From the NCBI GenBank assembly GCA_903813345.2, contig CAIIXF020000006.1:17736348-17800347 (forward strand): a DNA stretch of 64,000 bases, given 5' to 3'. Positions 13,220 through 28,200 of this stretch are shown piece after piece. Position numbers and translations under genes: made by a program. Numbering within the stretch: the first letter of the stretch is position 1; each line of letters starts with the position of its first letter. This DNA is from Owenia fusiformis (lineage: Eukaryota > Annelida > Polychaeta > Sabellida > Oweniidae). The notes under the pieces are model-generated. The model had not been told where the DNA came from. It did no database searches and was given only the letters and a program-made list of their open reading frames with translations.

Positions 13220-16200
13220 GTAAGTATTATTACCACATATCATAAAAAGATGGCGATGTGATTGGGTTGCTCAAAGTATCTTCTGGAATAGGCATGTCAC
13301 TACACCAATTTCCAATGATTCCCTACAGCATTTATGTTCTGTGATGCTTTGTAAGATTCTACTACATGTATATTCAAATTAATTGTTAAAATAAAATAAA
13401 TTATTGACTGGCTCTGATTTTGCAGAATTTTCTTTTCATGTATTTTGATTATATTTTTGAAATTATTGTTTTATGTCAACATCGCATATTGTTATAGTCT
13501 CTAACTTTTGAGCAAGAACAAAACATGATGTCATATTTTGGAAGTTTGTTTTTGCTCGTTTGGTTTCACTTGCTTTTCTCAATCTACATGTACTTCAATT
13601 CAACTTTAGTTACATGTACATGGTGGAGAAATATTACTTTTCTAGATACTTTAAACATATTTAATATAACTAGACTTGGGAAATTGAACGAAGTTCAATT
13701 TCAGACTCCAGATCCAGACTTTTTTAAGCCCAGTCATCTAAAATAAGCCGAGTCATCCAGAATAAGCTGAGTCATCCAGAATAAGATGGATGGATAAAAC
13801 AGGAAGGTAGGATAGGATAGAATGGGAAGGAACGATAGGATAGAATAAGAAAGAAGGATGGGGTAGAACAGAATAGGAAGAAAGGATATGATAGGAGAGG
13901 ATAGGAAGGAAAGGATACGAAGGAAAGATAGGATAGGATAGGATAGGATCAGATAGGAAGGATGGATGAATTTTTCAATATTTTCTTCTCTACTCTTGAC
14001 TTTCTATCAGGATACCATCAGATCAATTTTCCGAAATTTCGAAACGCCATAACTTCCGAACCGGAAGTCGGATCTAAATTTGATTTAAAGATTCGGATTC
14101 CTGACAAAATTCTACCCCTAATTCATAACTCATACATTAAATTTGGCAAATTTTTATTTTGACCTACTTTTTGGACACGCCATAACTTCAGAACCGGAAG
14201 TCGGATCGAAATTTGATTTGCAGATTCGGATTTTAAATTTGGAGAACTTTTTATTTTGACCTACTTTTCGGACACCATATCTCAAAAGTGGGTCAAAATA
14301 CTTTCTGACGGCAAAAGGCTAACGCTATTAGCACACTCTTGGCTACATGTATACACAATTTCGAAGAATATAATTAAAGTGTAGTGTCAGAATCGCAAAA
14401 ATAAGAAAAAACTTTGAATTTGACCTAGATTTTGACCTAGGCATTTTGGTGTCCAAATTTTAAGGCTAGATGGCTTTTGAGGTCCCATTCTTTTAAAAGC
14501 TTTCATTATATTTAGCTGAACTTAGTCTATATTTCGTATTTTTCACTTCAAAAAAATCTTTTTTCCCATTGACTTAACATGGGCTCAAAATTTAGCGATT
14601 TTTGAGTTTTCAAAACGCCATAACTTCAGAACCGGAAGTCTGATCTAAATTTCGTTTTCAGATTCGGAATCCTGAGAAAATTTCCTATAAGACTAATATC
14701 CTGGACATTCGATTCGGAGAACTTTTTTTTGGACCTCGTTTTCGGACACTGATATCTCGAAATCGGTTTGAGATATCAAAAAACTAAATCGACCCTAGAT
14801 TTCCTACTTTTTTATAAGGAACACAATGAAAAAAACCCGGATCGAAAATATTGAAGGACAACCGAGAAAATCGAAAAAAGTGACAAAGTACTGGATTTGA
14901 CCTAGTTCTTGACCTTTGACCTAGATAAAAATTTGACCCAATTTCCCACCAACTAGATACTGAACCTAAATGAACTGTATAATGGTCTTTACTAGATTAC
15001 TTACAGTTACTGAAAAAACTCTTAAAGAATAATAAGAAGAAGAATAATAAGAATACTGGCAAAAACAATAGACTCCAGATTGACATCTGGAGTCTAATAA
15101 ATAGTGGCAAACTTTAGAGAAATTAGTAAAACAAATTAACTAGTTTTGTTATCATTTGGGATATTGTTCGGTATTTAAGGGGAATTTTATTTAAAATGAC
15201 CTCAAAACCGTTTGTTCAATTTTTCTCCTTCCCTTTCATCGTGTTAAAGAGGGTTTACAGGGGTTTGATACATGTAATACCTGTTTGCGGCTCTCCTTTT
15301 TTTGCGATTTTTTCACAGAATTGATTTAGTTGTTGTGAATGGTGTTTGGTGACATTTTGCATGTTAATGCCTTGTTGTATCTTTGTCATAGGATTAAAGT
15401 TAGGTCTAGAATTCATTTTAATGTATAAAAACCATTTTTAATTCTAAAGTAGGGTGTGACTTTATAATATAAGTTTCATGAAATTTCAGACGCCTTGATG
15501 GCAATCATTTCAAATATATCCCAGCGGAAGCATTTAATGGTCTCGACTCGCTGAGGACACTACGTCTAGATGGCAACAAGTTCACAGAAGTGCCCTCTGG
15601 TGCCCTAAATAAACTACATAACTTGGAGGGTCTGTAAGTTACTTATTATTTAGAAAATAAAGTTTATGCTCAGTTTTGGTGAGCAAATAGTATGCTTAAA
15701 TGCGTGTTTTTGGTAGAGATCATGCATGTAATCTTCATGAACAAATAAACCTCAATACATTATATGCAGAAAAATAGGTTATTCATTCATCATGCCATGG
15801 TGTTCAGATTCATGAATTCTAGGATAATACTTTTGCTTAAAGATTGCACTACAATTACAGTTCCTCATGATAAAATGTTGGTTATTTAACTTGACATTGA
15901 ATTTCAATTTTCAGGAAATTAGGATCCAACTTTATTAGCAGTATACCAGAGGGCACTTTCAAGAATCTAAAGAGGCTGGAAATCTTGTAAGTAACTATTT
16001 CAGTGTAACAAAGCAACTATGGCAGTCCCAGCATTCATCATTTAAATATTTCTTTGCCTTGGTGAATTCTTGGAGCCATTGTTACTTTTGTGATTCATGT
16101 AACTTTAAAGTAGTCTCGTGCATATTTTAACCATGGGCTATTGGAAAGCAGTGAATTGTTTTGAATTGGAATGATATTGAAAAAGAAGTCCATATTTTTA

Positions 16201-19200
16201 GAACATCAATTTCAAAAAGGACATTACTTAATTTGTGTATTTTTCATGTAAATTACACTTTCTTGATGATTTTGTTCTAAAGGGACCTTAACAAGAATAG
16301 GATTAAGGGGAAAATATCAAAGAAAACTCTAGCTGGAGTAAAAACTTGCATAGGGTTAAAGGAATTGTAAGTCAGGTGGTGCCCCTCCCTATTTTTCAGT
16401 TGAGTTTACCAATTTTCCACCTTTGCCCATTCTTCCATTCCTTCCAATTTTTTAGAATATTGAAAATTGAGGACCATGTCTTCAAAAAACCTATTTCTCC
16501 AAAATGAGGCATATTCCTGAAACTAACACTCAAATGATACTCTGTTGAATTATATGTACATAAATAGAAGACCTTTTTTGCATGAGGCAGCAAGTTACAT
16601 GTATCATCATCACATGTGGTTTAATTAACTAAGTCTTAACAGTCATCTCTGAAAGAAACATAAAATTGAATCGAAAATTGAAAATCAACATATCAAGTGT
16701 ATTTGATAAAATGAGTAAACCAAGAACACCTGAGTCAAGTCAGAATACTTCGGCAAGGGTCAGGATACTTGGGCAAGGGCGTTACAATACCCGGGAATTT
16801 ATCGGTTCGTGCAGTACTTGTTTGTGATAGCGCCCTCTGTAGGTCACTGTGCTGATAGCCTACAGTAATACGGGGTAGGATATCGGGAATTCGGTCAGTT
16901 TCCATCCGTCGATTACGCTATGAATTGAAGCAAGTGTGACCACTTTATCCACTTAAACAATTTGATAATTGATTAAATCTTTAAACAAAATCGATAAACA
17001 CGTTATACACTTCCTATCTCCTTAGAAATAAGCATGTATTTATGGATTGTGTTTTCGAGCAAGGCTCGACCCAGACCAATAGGGAAATCCTTATGCTAAT
17101 TAGTATGACGTCATATTTTCCTGGGGAATCCTAGATTTCAAAGCCTCAGCCTGTTATTGTGTCAAATGTAAATGCTCTTTTGCAGACAGAAAATTGACAG
17201 ATTAGCTTTTAACTTTCAGCTTTGATGTTTAAATATTCTGTATTTCTACCGGACTTCTTGCTGAATATCATATAATGTTATAACTTGATTTGGACCATTG
17301 CCTGATTGATCATTCTGAAATTTTGATTGTGATTCATGATTGATTGGCAAGAAAAATAATCCCTATTGTTTTCCAGCGAAGTCAAAATGTTACAACATGA
17401 GTTATAATGTCGAGTTTGCATCATGTTAAATTTTGCTAGTGATTAGAAGTCCATGCACAAGCATACACATAAGAGACAAACACACCCAGGCTCCAGGCCG
17501 TGTATGGAAATATAAAACTATTCAAGGCACAAACTGGTATTTAATAGACCGATATGTAGCGTCTGCCATGTATTGAAGGTAAACCAATCTGCATTATTAA
17601 TGTTACTTCTATCAATACATGGATTGTGCAATGGAAAAGCAATGGCACAATCAAAAATGTGCATATCAATCGTGAATATCTCTCGGTTCAAAGCTTATTT
17701 CCAACAGAATCGTGTCAAAATACGTGTCTGAGTAACAGTTATACATTATAAGATCGCAAACTCTTACCAATTATCAGCCGAATGGCTCATTTTCAACGAA
17801 ATGTCCTTAAGACAACAGCCCTGGGTCGCGCCTGAGACCAAAAACTATTTCAAATAGCCCTCCCCTAAATATATTGGATAATCACATTTATGTGTGCGCG
17901 CGCAGCTCATCCACTGAACGAAACGCCACTTCCCGCTGAAATCACCGGGTATTGATCTTTCCCTTGACTTGGGTAGCCAAGAACACTTGGAGCTTTACAG
18001 CTGTATGTATTAATTTCAGACTGGCTGATCAGATTACATGCAAGAAATCAAATTGATTGAATGATATATCACATATCTATACATGTATATGCAATTAATC
18101 ATCTGGCATTATAATCAGTTGTAATTGAAAACTACATCATGCTATTGTAGAGATATCATCATAGGCAGCACAATGTGACTGCACAGTGTACATCTATTTC
18201 AGTAAATATTAAATGTCCAATTTAAACTTATCATTTCATGGTTGGTATATCCTTGTGTTTATTAATCTATTTTAACTTGATACTGTGTGTTACAATTAAC
18301 TAAATATAATTCAGAAAAATAATCCTTTAAGCATGATTTGTCATATGAACCATGACATCTTGTTTCTTCTCAGCCATGAGGTGTTTAGATTTGGTGATTC
18401 AAGAGCCCAGGTGTGAGGTATTTTGAGATTGTTACCCCAGCTTATATTTTATTAAACTAAAGTTCATGAAACTTGTGGATGTTATATTTTCTGTGGCTTA
18501 ATGTCTAATTCCAGTGATGATAGAATACAATGCATGTAATGGAATATATAACATTAAGGGGAATAATTACATGATAACCATCGGTACATACACGTAGTGA
18601 CAGTTGAAACTCATCCCATCAGTAAATATTTTGTAATATCAGAATGTTTCGTAATATCAGAATGTTTTGTAATATCAGAATCAGAATGTTTTGTAATATC
18701 AGAATATTTCAAAATATCAGAATGTATTATAATATCAGAGCATGCTCTAATGCAGTGTTCGCGCTAGCCATTTAAATTTCTGAATCCCAGGGACACATCA
18801 CATTTGAAAAATGTGAGTCCCGTCTAATTTTTTTTGCGTCCCTCATATTTTGTTATTAAAGTGAAAGTGAAGTGGGCGATAATAGAGTGCTTACGCTAAA
18901 ATGGGATAAAGTGACATATATTGTAATTCTATGCATTTTCCCGATAAATATCTATCATTTGGTCCTTTTCACACAATTCTTTACTAATGTTATACCAAAA
19001 TTCTCCGAAATGAATGAAAGAAATACTCAAATTAAGAGTTGTTTTCACATTTTACCAACCACCGATCTTCAAGGTCGTGTCAAGGTCGTGAACTTTTTGT
19101 TTCTTTTTATAACATTTCTCCTTACTCTGACGACTTTTGGATGAAAAAACGTTGATCTATTATTAAATAATTATATTGATGTATAACATTAGATCGGTAT

Positions 19201-22200
19201 CTAACAGTTCCTCAGTTCCTAGTGGAAGTAAGCTTAACTAAGATTATCGTGAAAAACAAGTCTCAATTCTCAATTTTAAAACTAATGTTTGCGTACAACA
19301 GATTATCCAGCTTCGGTATACTCCGGAATGACTCGGAGGGCACCATAGCCAATCAAATGCTGTGTTTCAGACTAGAAACCCCGCGAATATACTGAGACAC
19401 TCCGGTAGCCAATCAGATTTGCCGACATAAACATTATTGAGATCAAGTAAGTAGACTAGACGATTTGAAAAGTTACCTGATGGTGGTGTAGAATCTTTGC
19501 GTCCCAGGGACGTAAGTTATTTCTGATTTTCCCGTCCGACCTCTTGAAATTTCCGTAAAAACGAGAAAAAACGGCGTCAACGCGAACACTGCTAATGAAA
19601 TATAATTATGATGCGTATCAGAATGAAATGATACATACAGTATCACATATGGTTACACTATTCCATAACACTGTATTCTGTATAGTCTTTGTTGCCTTTG
19701 TACAGATGTACAGTGATTATAAATAATCATCCTTTTCGATATTAGGCTTTGCTTCTATTGGAAAAAATTGAAATACCCTTGGGGTAAGGATGATAAATGT
19801 CCCCACATTCAGTACAAAGACTGAGTGTCCACTTTTTCAGAAGAACAAAGTGGATATGAATATATATATGCTAAATATTACTTGAATTCTATTTTTTCTT
19901 TAGGTTACTTGAAGAGAATGATATTTCATCCATAGATGACGACGCTTTTCAAGGTCTTTATGCTGTAGAAATCTTGTAAGTAATTGCCTAACCTAAGACC
20001 ATCATTTACAACACTATAATTTGAGTATGACTGATCACTTTGCAGTTTGATATCCAACCAGTCAGGAAACACCACTGGACTTTGCAGTTTGATATTGAAC
20101 CAATCAGAGAACACCACTGAACTTTGCAGTTGGACATTGAACCAATCAGAGAACACCACTGAACTTTGCAGTTTGACATTGAACCAATCAGAGAACACCA
20201 CTGAACTTTGCAATTTGATATTGAACCAATCAGAGAACACCATTGAACTTTGCAGTTTGATACTTAACCAATCAGTTGAACTTTGCAGTTTGATATTGAA
20301 CCAATCAGAGAACACCATTGAACTTTGCAGTTTGATATTGAACCAATCAGAGAACACCATTGAACTTTGCAGTTTGATATTGAACCAATCAGAGAAGACC
20401 ATTGAACTTTGCAGTTTGATATTGAACCAATCAGAGAACACCATTGAACTTTGCAGTGTGATATTGATCCAATCAGAGAACACCACTAAACTTTGAAGTT
20501 TGATATTGTACCAATCAGAAAGCAACACTGAACTTTGTTCACACAGTTATAGTGAATGATCTTAATTTCTTTACAAACAACATTTTAAATGAGAAGTTCT
20601 ATTGTCCCTGCTTATTATTCCTAACCAGTTAGACTGGTTGATTATGTGCATTATACTGGGAACCAGCTTTTATATCCCCACCAAGCAGTAGTGAAATTAT
20701 GTTATAGCCAGCATATACTGTTTTGTGACCAGCAAGGTAATTGGGGACAGTGTCTGTAACAATTATTACACTTCTGTAACCTTTTGGACCTTTTGAAATC
20801 TTTGGTCATTTTTGGCCTTTTAATAATATTTTATGTACTAGTTAGGGTATTTATGAATAAATACTCCATTTCTTTTTTGATTATATATCTAGTTATCAGG
20901 CTGAAGCTCAGTAACCAATAAACTAATTTATAAAAGATTATTTATTCGTTATTCTGTATTTTAGGGAGATCAATGCAAACAAGTTGAAGCATCTTCCTGT
21001 TGCTCTGAGGGATCTGCCTGCACTGGTTGATTTGTAAGTATATCCAATCTGGCCATGATCTGTCACATCATTTAATCTCTCCATTCTTTTAGACAGTCAT
21101 AAAATTCTGTTGCACCCACCTGTCTCACTTTTCAGACACAATCTTGCTACTATTACAGTAAAAATGTTTAACAGATGGTTATACAGAACCATGAAACAAA
21201 ATATGGATTATTTTTGTTGAAACTGTATGCATAATAACTATGTAACAAGTCAAAATATTATGATTTGAACACTTCTTTTGTTCATGAAAATCAAGCAAGG
21301 GTTGATATAACACTGATTAGTTGCTATGGTTACAGGAGTCTGGCTGACAACAGGATTCACAGCCTCCCTCAATATGGTTTCCTTGGCAACCAGAACTTGG
21401 AGAAACTCCTTCTCAAGGGGAATCCAATTGACTCTGTAGATTCAAAGGCCTTCACACGACTTCCTCACTTAGATACACTGTAAGCATTTAGGCTTAAGTT
21501 AATCATAGCCCTGTCTCAAGTCTCTAGCCCCTGTTATTAGGGAGGTTAAGTTACTTGTTTTTAAAGCAGATATGAAATGGTATTGTTGACCTAAAGGAAT
21601 CAATAGAATGTTTTGATAAATGTATTTGGACATGTTTTCTCATCAGTATTGTGAAAATTATTTCACTCTAACGATCGTTATAGCTGCTTAATAAGCAATA
21701 TTCGAATAGGTTGTGACGTTATTGGCCCCATCGTGATCTCTCACTGGTCCCCACGTGGCCCGTTTTGGTCCATTAAATCATTACGTCATAATGCCAAGAT
21801 GTTTTGTTATTTGTTTGCACAACAATCATATGGTTGCCGTGATTACCAAGGAACCAATAAACCAAAACTATATGTTATGTATGACGTTACTAATCACGTG
21901 GGGACCAATCTGATTGATCAGTTAATTTTATTATGTTATTTATGACCATAACAGTTATCTAACATTTCTTTTATAATGGCTATAGCAAGAATTCTACGTT
22001 GGGCTTACAATGAAGAAAACTGCATTTTTGTAGCTGCAAATTGAGAAAACATATTTCAGTTGTCCTTTAAGAGAACCTGTACGCGAGCATGTAATATTTT
22101 GACCCCTGGGGATTACTGCCCCACTCTCAATTCACTTTTTCAGGGATTTAAGTACAATTATTTTCTATATACCTTTATACTCAATCTGTCAAGTACAGGT

Positions 22201-25200
22201 CTTTTCATAATGACCATCCCCCATCCACAGCCAATCCTAGATCTCATGGCCCCATAATCTACCATAATAAAGCTTATTCAATTCTTCACTTATGTGCAAA
22301 TATTAGCATGACTGGTCATTGGGAACATAATTTGTAAACGTATGTTTGATAATCACTATACCCTAAATTTGCAATGATTTGTGGCAATATATTCCCTAGT
22401 GGATTTAAAGAGAGGAGCATATTGCTATATAATCCATCGAATTATCTAGAGCTCTCTGGGTATTTTTTGAAATATTTGATACTTTTGTCTTTCAAATATC
22501 ATTGAGACATATCCTCAGCATTCATCAAATGTTATAAGTTGTACATTACTATCGATAATAGTGTATTAAAGCATGGTTATCTAAGCTCTTTGAAGGGCAC
22601 ATGGCTAATTTCTCAGATTCTATGCTAAAGTTAAATGGGTACCTTCTTTAGAGACATGTAGGAAGTTGTAAAAACTGTTAAATTTATTCAAAGTTGTTTT
22701 AATAAGTCTAGTATTGAAGAAGCTTTCATATGATATATAACATATGATTGGAATGGAATGGTTGATGGGGGACAGTCATTATGAAACACCCTGTAGACAC
22801 TATAAATGGGAGAACTAATCCACAGAGGTCCATAATTCAACATGTTCAAGTATGAGTTTTATAAAATGTGAATCCAACCTCCCTATTATTATCTATTGCC
22901 CTGCTTGAGTATGTTAAGGGGGGGGGGGGCTGGGCATGATGCAGGATTACAGTAGTATACAGTAAAACCTGCCAACAGGGAATGCTCTTGGGACTGGAAG
23001 AAAGTTTCCTTGTCCAGAGGTTTTCCCTATAGAGAGGGGCCACACTTTCCACAAACTTGCCGAATAAGCATATTTGTATACATATGGGCATTGATTGATT
23101 GTACCAATGTTGACTCCATACTTAGTTGCTAGACCTTTTTATGACATCTTGGAAGATGTATGAAGGTCTCCCACCCCCTCTATTTGCATTCTCCGTTGAT
23201 TTTAGCTGCTGCTGCTGGTATCTGATGATGTCTAGTTGATGTAATTATTGATAGATTTGGCTCAACATGACACATGTACTTATCTGTTATCTCCAAAAAA
23301 ACAATTGTGTCAGTCCCTAGATTATCAACTGATTTGATGTAATTAGGTTTGTTGAAAGGAAGAATTAGTGTCATGATAATAAGTAACAAATAGATAAGTA
23401 TTAGTTTTAAAATATATCAGGTTAATTAACAGTGGGTGGGATACTACATCCTGTAAACAATTGGCTTATCTTAATCTCAATCATATTAATCCAAGCTTTT
23501 TAGAATCGGATATTGGCTTAAGACTTTCACACCTCTGAAAAAAATGGAATATACAGTGTCACTAATATTCCATATTCCTTGTTCACAGGTGAATTTTTAT
23601 AATTTGCCCCAAAATAGTGTTCCTTGTTCCCTGTTCACAGGTTTTCCCTACAGAGAGGGTCCGTTAACATGTAAGTCAATGGAAAATTATTCGGTTCTTT
23701 TGAAAAGCATTCCTTGTCCATAGGTTTTCCCTACAGAGAGGTATTCCATCGGACAGGTTTTACTGTAGTTTGAAGAGTAATGCATTTTCATCTCTGTCAC
23801 TCACTTTTTTGGCCCACCCTGTATATTACAATATGTCTCAGATAGACATGTGTATATAATTTCATTTCTGTTACAGCGTCCTATCTGATGTAAAAGATCA
23901 AACACAATTTCCAGATTTCAATGGTACAACGTCACTTACAACTCTTAAAATGGACAGGGGGAATATTGAGCGGATACCTGAGGACCTATGCACCAAGATA
24001 CCGGCAATCAAATCACTGTAAGTTATCATTATCATTATTGTCATCAATGCAGTGATCTCTTCACCCTTTAAGCAAATCAATTTGCACCTTGATACTTGAA
24101 AATGAGAAAAATCATCAAAATTTGGTAACTTTGTTGAGAATTGTTATGTCACCACCAAAATGTGGTGACATATTGTTGTGGTCTCCATTTTATGTGACGG
24201 CAGTTGACGATCGGCAGGTGGAGGTTGGTGATCGGCGTCTGTAACAAATTCTTACAACTTCCAATAACTAAACAAATACTGTTTAGACTGACTTCAATTT
24301 TTTTCAAAATCATATTCAAGTTTTCTGAAGTTTAAATCTGACTTTTGATTTAAGATTTGACCTTCAATGACCTTCATAACGTCAAAAAGATCTTTTTTCA
24401 ACTTGCTTCAAATTGACAAATTTTTTTCAAAATCATTGCAGGTTCTCAAAAGTTCAAATCTGACTATCGTAGATTTGAGATTTGACCTTCAATGATCTTC
24501 TCAAGGTCAAAAAAGAATTGACCTTCAATGATCCCTTCGAGGTAAAAAAAGAACATTTTTCAACTTGCTTCAAATTGACCAATTTTTGGGTCAAAATCAT
24601 CTACAAGTTCTCAGAATGTCAAATCTGACTTTAGATTTAAGATTTAACCTTCAATAACCTTCTAAAGGTAGAAAGGTTAAAAAGGTCTTTTCTCAACTTG
24701 CTTCAAATCATCCAATTTCTTTTTCAAAATCATCTACAAGTCCCAGGCAAATTACTTGCTTCAATTCAGGAATGCTTCTTGTATGACTAATATGTCAGGT
24801 CATGACATTTAAAGAGTTAATAAAAGATTTATATATATTAGAGAGATTTCGCACCTAGTGAAAGTACAACTTATAACGTATACTTATACTTATAGGTAAA
24901 CGTACAAGGTGTTTCATAATGTGGGCTTTTCGTCAGGAAAGATCTTCTCGTACTGTAATAAATACAGGTCAAAGGGATGCCATTTGTACTTTCTTGAATT
25001 GTAGCATGTTTAGTTGATCCAAATGTGTTTGTCAAGAATAAAATAGGCTCATATTATTATTTATATATAGTACATATGTTATAGACCCAACTCTTCTCAA
25101 ATTGACTTTTTGGAGATGCTCATATGTTGAGCTACTGAATGGTTCGTTTCCAGGAATTGCTAGAACCTACTTGTTTGATTGGTGTTTCAAATTGATGGTT

Positions 25201-28200
25201 AAAGTATTTGATTGGATACTGTTCCCACTCAGCCAATTTATTTCAAAAAACGCTTGCGGTCAATTGTTCCACACACATGTAGGCAAATCTTTATACGGAG
25301 ATCCAACTGTATCCGTTATCATCTACGTAAATATATCGTTTTGTAAGTTCGGTGAACTTATACTGATCATGAAAACATTGAAATAATCAACTTGTTTATG
25401 TAATGACTCACTTTAAAGAATCATGACTCACTTTAAAGGATCGTGTTTATAATACACTACAACTACAAGGACCCGGAAGCAAGCATTTAATTATAATGTG
25501 CATAATCTACACGTGCAAATGACCGTGCATTCACAGTCTCTAGTTGATGGAGCTTTTCTATAACGGGAATAGTTATGCTCCATTTAAAATTGATTTTAGT
25601 AAATATAATAGTTCGACATGACCCTTTAAACTATACGTATACGTGTAAGTTGTACTTTCACTTATGTGCGAAATCTCTCTATTATTAAAGTCTAAACTTG
25701 TTTTGTTTTCAGGTGTGCCGAATAATTGTACATAATTCATATGAAATTAAACCCTTGAAATCATGCATTTCAGAGATTTACACAGCAATAGAATCCGTAT
25801 CATTCCAGAGCTGAGCAAGTGTAAGCAGCTCTACATTCTGTAAGTTGTATATGAGAAAAAACTTATTTATTATAGTATAGTAATTATGTGATATAGGATG
25901 TTATAATGAAATAAATTTTGTTCAATTATTTTTACATTTGAAATCACTTAAATATGTATAATTTTTAATATAGACATGTACCTTAATAGAAATGATTTTA
26001 TTTATGTTTGATTTCAGATATATTTTTACTTATGTCATACGTGAATTTAATAAATTCTATGTGATAATTTTCATTGAGAACAAAATAATTAGCAAGCAGT
26101 AAAATTGATTCTTAACATGCTATAAATATACAAAAAGTGAACTGCATAGCAACAAATCAAAAACATCTTAAAAACAAAAGTAACCAAACCAAGTAACCTT
26201 TCTCTTGTCCCTCTCCAAATTTCAACCAGAAAAATCCTGAACTGCCTTTGGAAATATTTAGATAAACTTACCTCAGAAATCAAAATTGTAATTTCAAAAT
26301 CAAAATTGACATTTTTACAATCCTAATTTTGAACAAAAAACTCATGGTAGCATGTGTTCGATTTATCAAAGTAATTATCAAATTTATGTTGTTGTTTTTT
26401 TCTCAGTAACTTGGGCAACAACCTCATTGAATCTCTGGAAGGTAGCCTGTTCAAAGGGCTCCACAAGTTACAAGATCTAACCATTAGTAAAAATCACATC
26501 CAGATGCTTCCTAATGATGCTTTCCTTGGGGACCTCACCAGCTTGGAGTACATGTATGTATTCTTAAAATTCTAGAATTAGTAGATTTATAGATTGATCT
26601 CACACTGATTTGAGTGCCATGATGGACATTTGATTTCAAATGAAACATGTGATGTTTTAATGCTTGTCAATACTAAACAGTGACTTCAGAGAAAATGACC
26701 TTACATGTATATAGAAAGTTGTCCTTCTGACAAGATCTGGTTGACTTGGTGAGTTCAAAGATTTCTCTTTAACTGAAAGAATCTAGTTGAAGCTAAGTCC
26801 AACGCAATAGAAGGGTAAACAAACAGAAGGAGTGAATTATATGGTAAATACGTAATTCTGTTAACTAAATCATTGTTTCAGAGACCTGGAGGATAATGAG
26901 ATCTCCCACATAGAACAAGAGGCCTTTGCACCACTTGGCAAACTTGAGACCCTGTAAGTTCAATGGAATTTTCCAGATGTCAAGGGAATTTTCCATTTAA
27001 TGTTTAAATTGTGAAAGGAATTTTCCATACTTACACTGATGATGTCATCAGTTGATTTTCATTGGCTTTTTTTGTGAAATTTTTGATATATTCAGGAGAT
27101 CATTCAATACTCTCTGTAGAATCTTCGGTCCTTTTAATTGAGTCTCCCTTTGAACTATTCTATGATATTATTCATGTCTTATTGCCCAAACGTGTCAGAA
27201 TACCATATCCATGATATACCTCCCAGTTAAGTAGATACTGTATTACTTTTAGAATTCATGATATGAACAGAAAATTTTTGATTTTGAATATTATATTAAT
27301 TCTTTTAGTTTAGTTTTAAATTGTTTAAGAATAACAATTTTACATTTTAGGAACTTGGCTGACAATAAATTTGATATACTCCCCACAAAAGGGCTTGAAG
27401 GAATCAAAATTCTGAAAACATTTGGCACAAACACTTTACTGGATTTTCCCAGTTCTGATCATTTCCCTGTAGCTGAAAATCTATGGCTGTCGTATGTCTA
27501 CCACTGTTGCGACTACATAAACCAAAATGAGGTAAAGACTGGTATTTTTAGGACAAACATTTATTTTATAAAAATGTTATTTACATGTATATTAATTCGG
27601 GGGAAAACGGCAATGATCATCCTAAAAAGCTTAGGAGTCGTTTTAAAGATTTGCAGTAACTTTTACGTACATGTAACCCATAACTGTTAAGACCAACCAA
27701 CAGCCCTTCGAAATGCACATTTTAAGTTGATGCCTTTTACCACTACATTGTAAATTCAAGCAGTTACATGAGAGGGGGTCTAAGCACAAATACTGCTTTA
27801 TTTTCCAGGAGGACAAGGCATCCCCACAGCTATCTGAGATTACAACGTGGTTACCTGCCTCAAACTGGAGCCATTTTCCCATCATTCATGGTGAGTTCAT
27901 GCCTCATGACTTCTCTTGTCATATCTTTTTCTCTACATTTCTTCCTAAACCCAGTTCAGCAAGTAAGGATTGTCTGACAAGCTGACCCCTCAAAAAGGTT
28001 CTTATATTAAAGGGAGAATCAGATCTAACGAGCAGCCTAACAAACAATTGTTTCAATTTTAGAATATTTCTGGCTTTTGTCTTATGTCATTGCTTTTCAT
28101 GTCTATTTTCTAAAAATCTCAAAAATGCATACTTTATATCAGGAAAACTAAAGATTTTTACAATAATGTATTATTTTCTATAAGAATTGTTACCATTCTT

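Noticed and set aside
18872-19144. 90-residue frame within the CAGTG element
   Set aside because: It matches no known transposase pattern and is inside an intronic element; probably chance.
19926-20528. 200-residue minus-strand and 149-residue plus-strand reading frames of a repeating 14-residue unit
   Set aside because: Both come from the 42-bp minisatellite; a unit divisible by three keeps both strands open. They lie in an intron and have no coding support.
21744-21906. Inverted pair GGTCCCCACGTGG / CCACGTGGGGACC
   Set aside because: Short inverted arms about 150 bp apart with no flanking duplication; noted, but too weak to call an element.
25102-25386. 94-residue frame shared by both GAGAGATTTCGCAC MITE copies (also 62198-62467)
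   Set aside because: The copies are so similar that a shared frame is expected; no transposase motif and no splice or start context. Kept only as a note.
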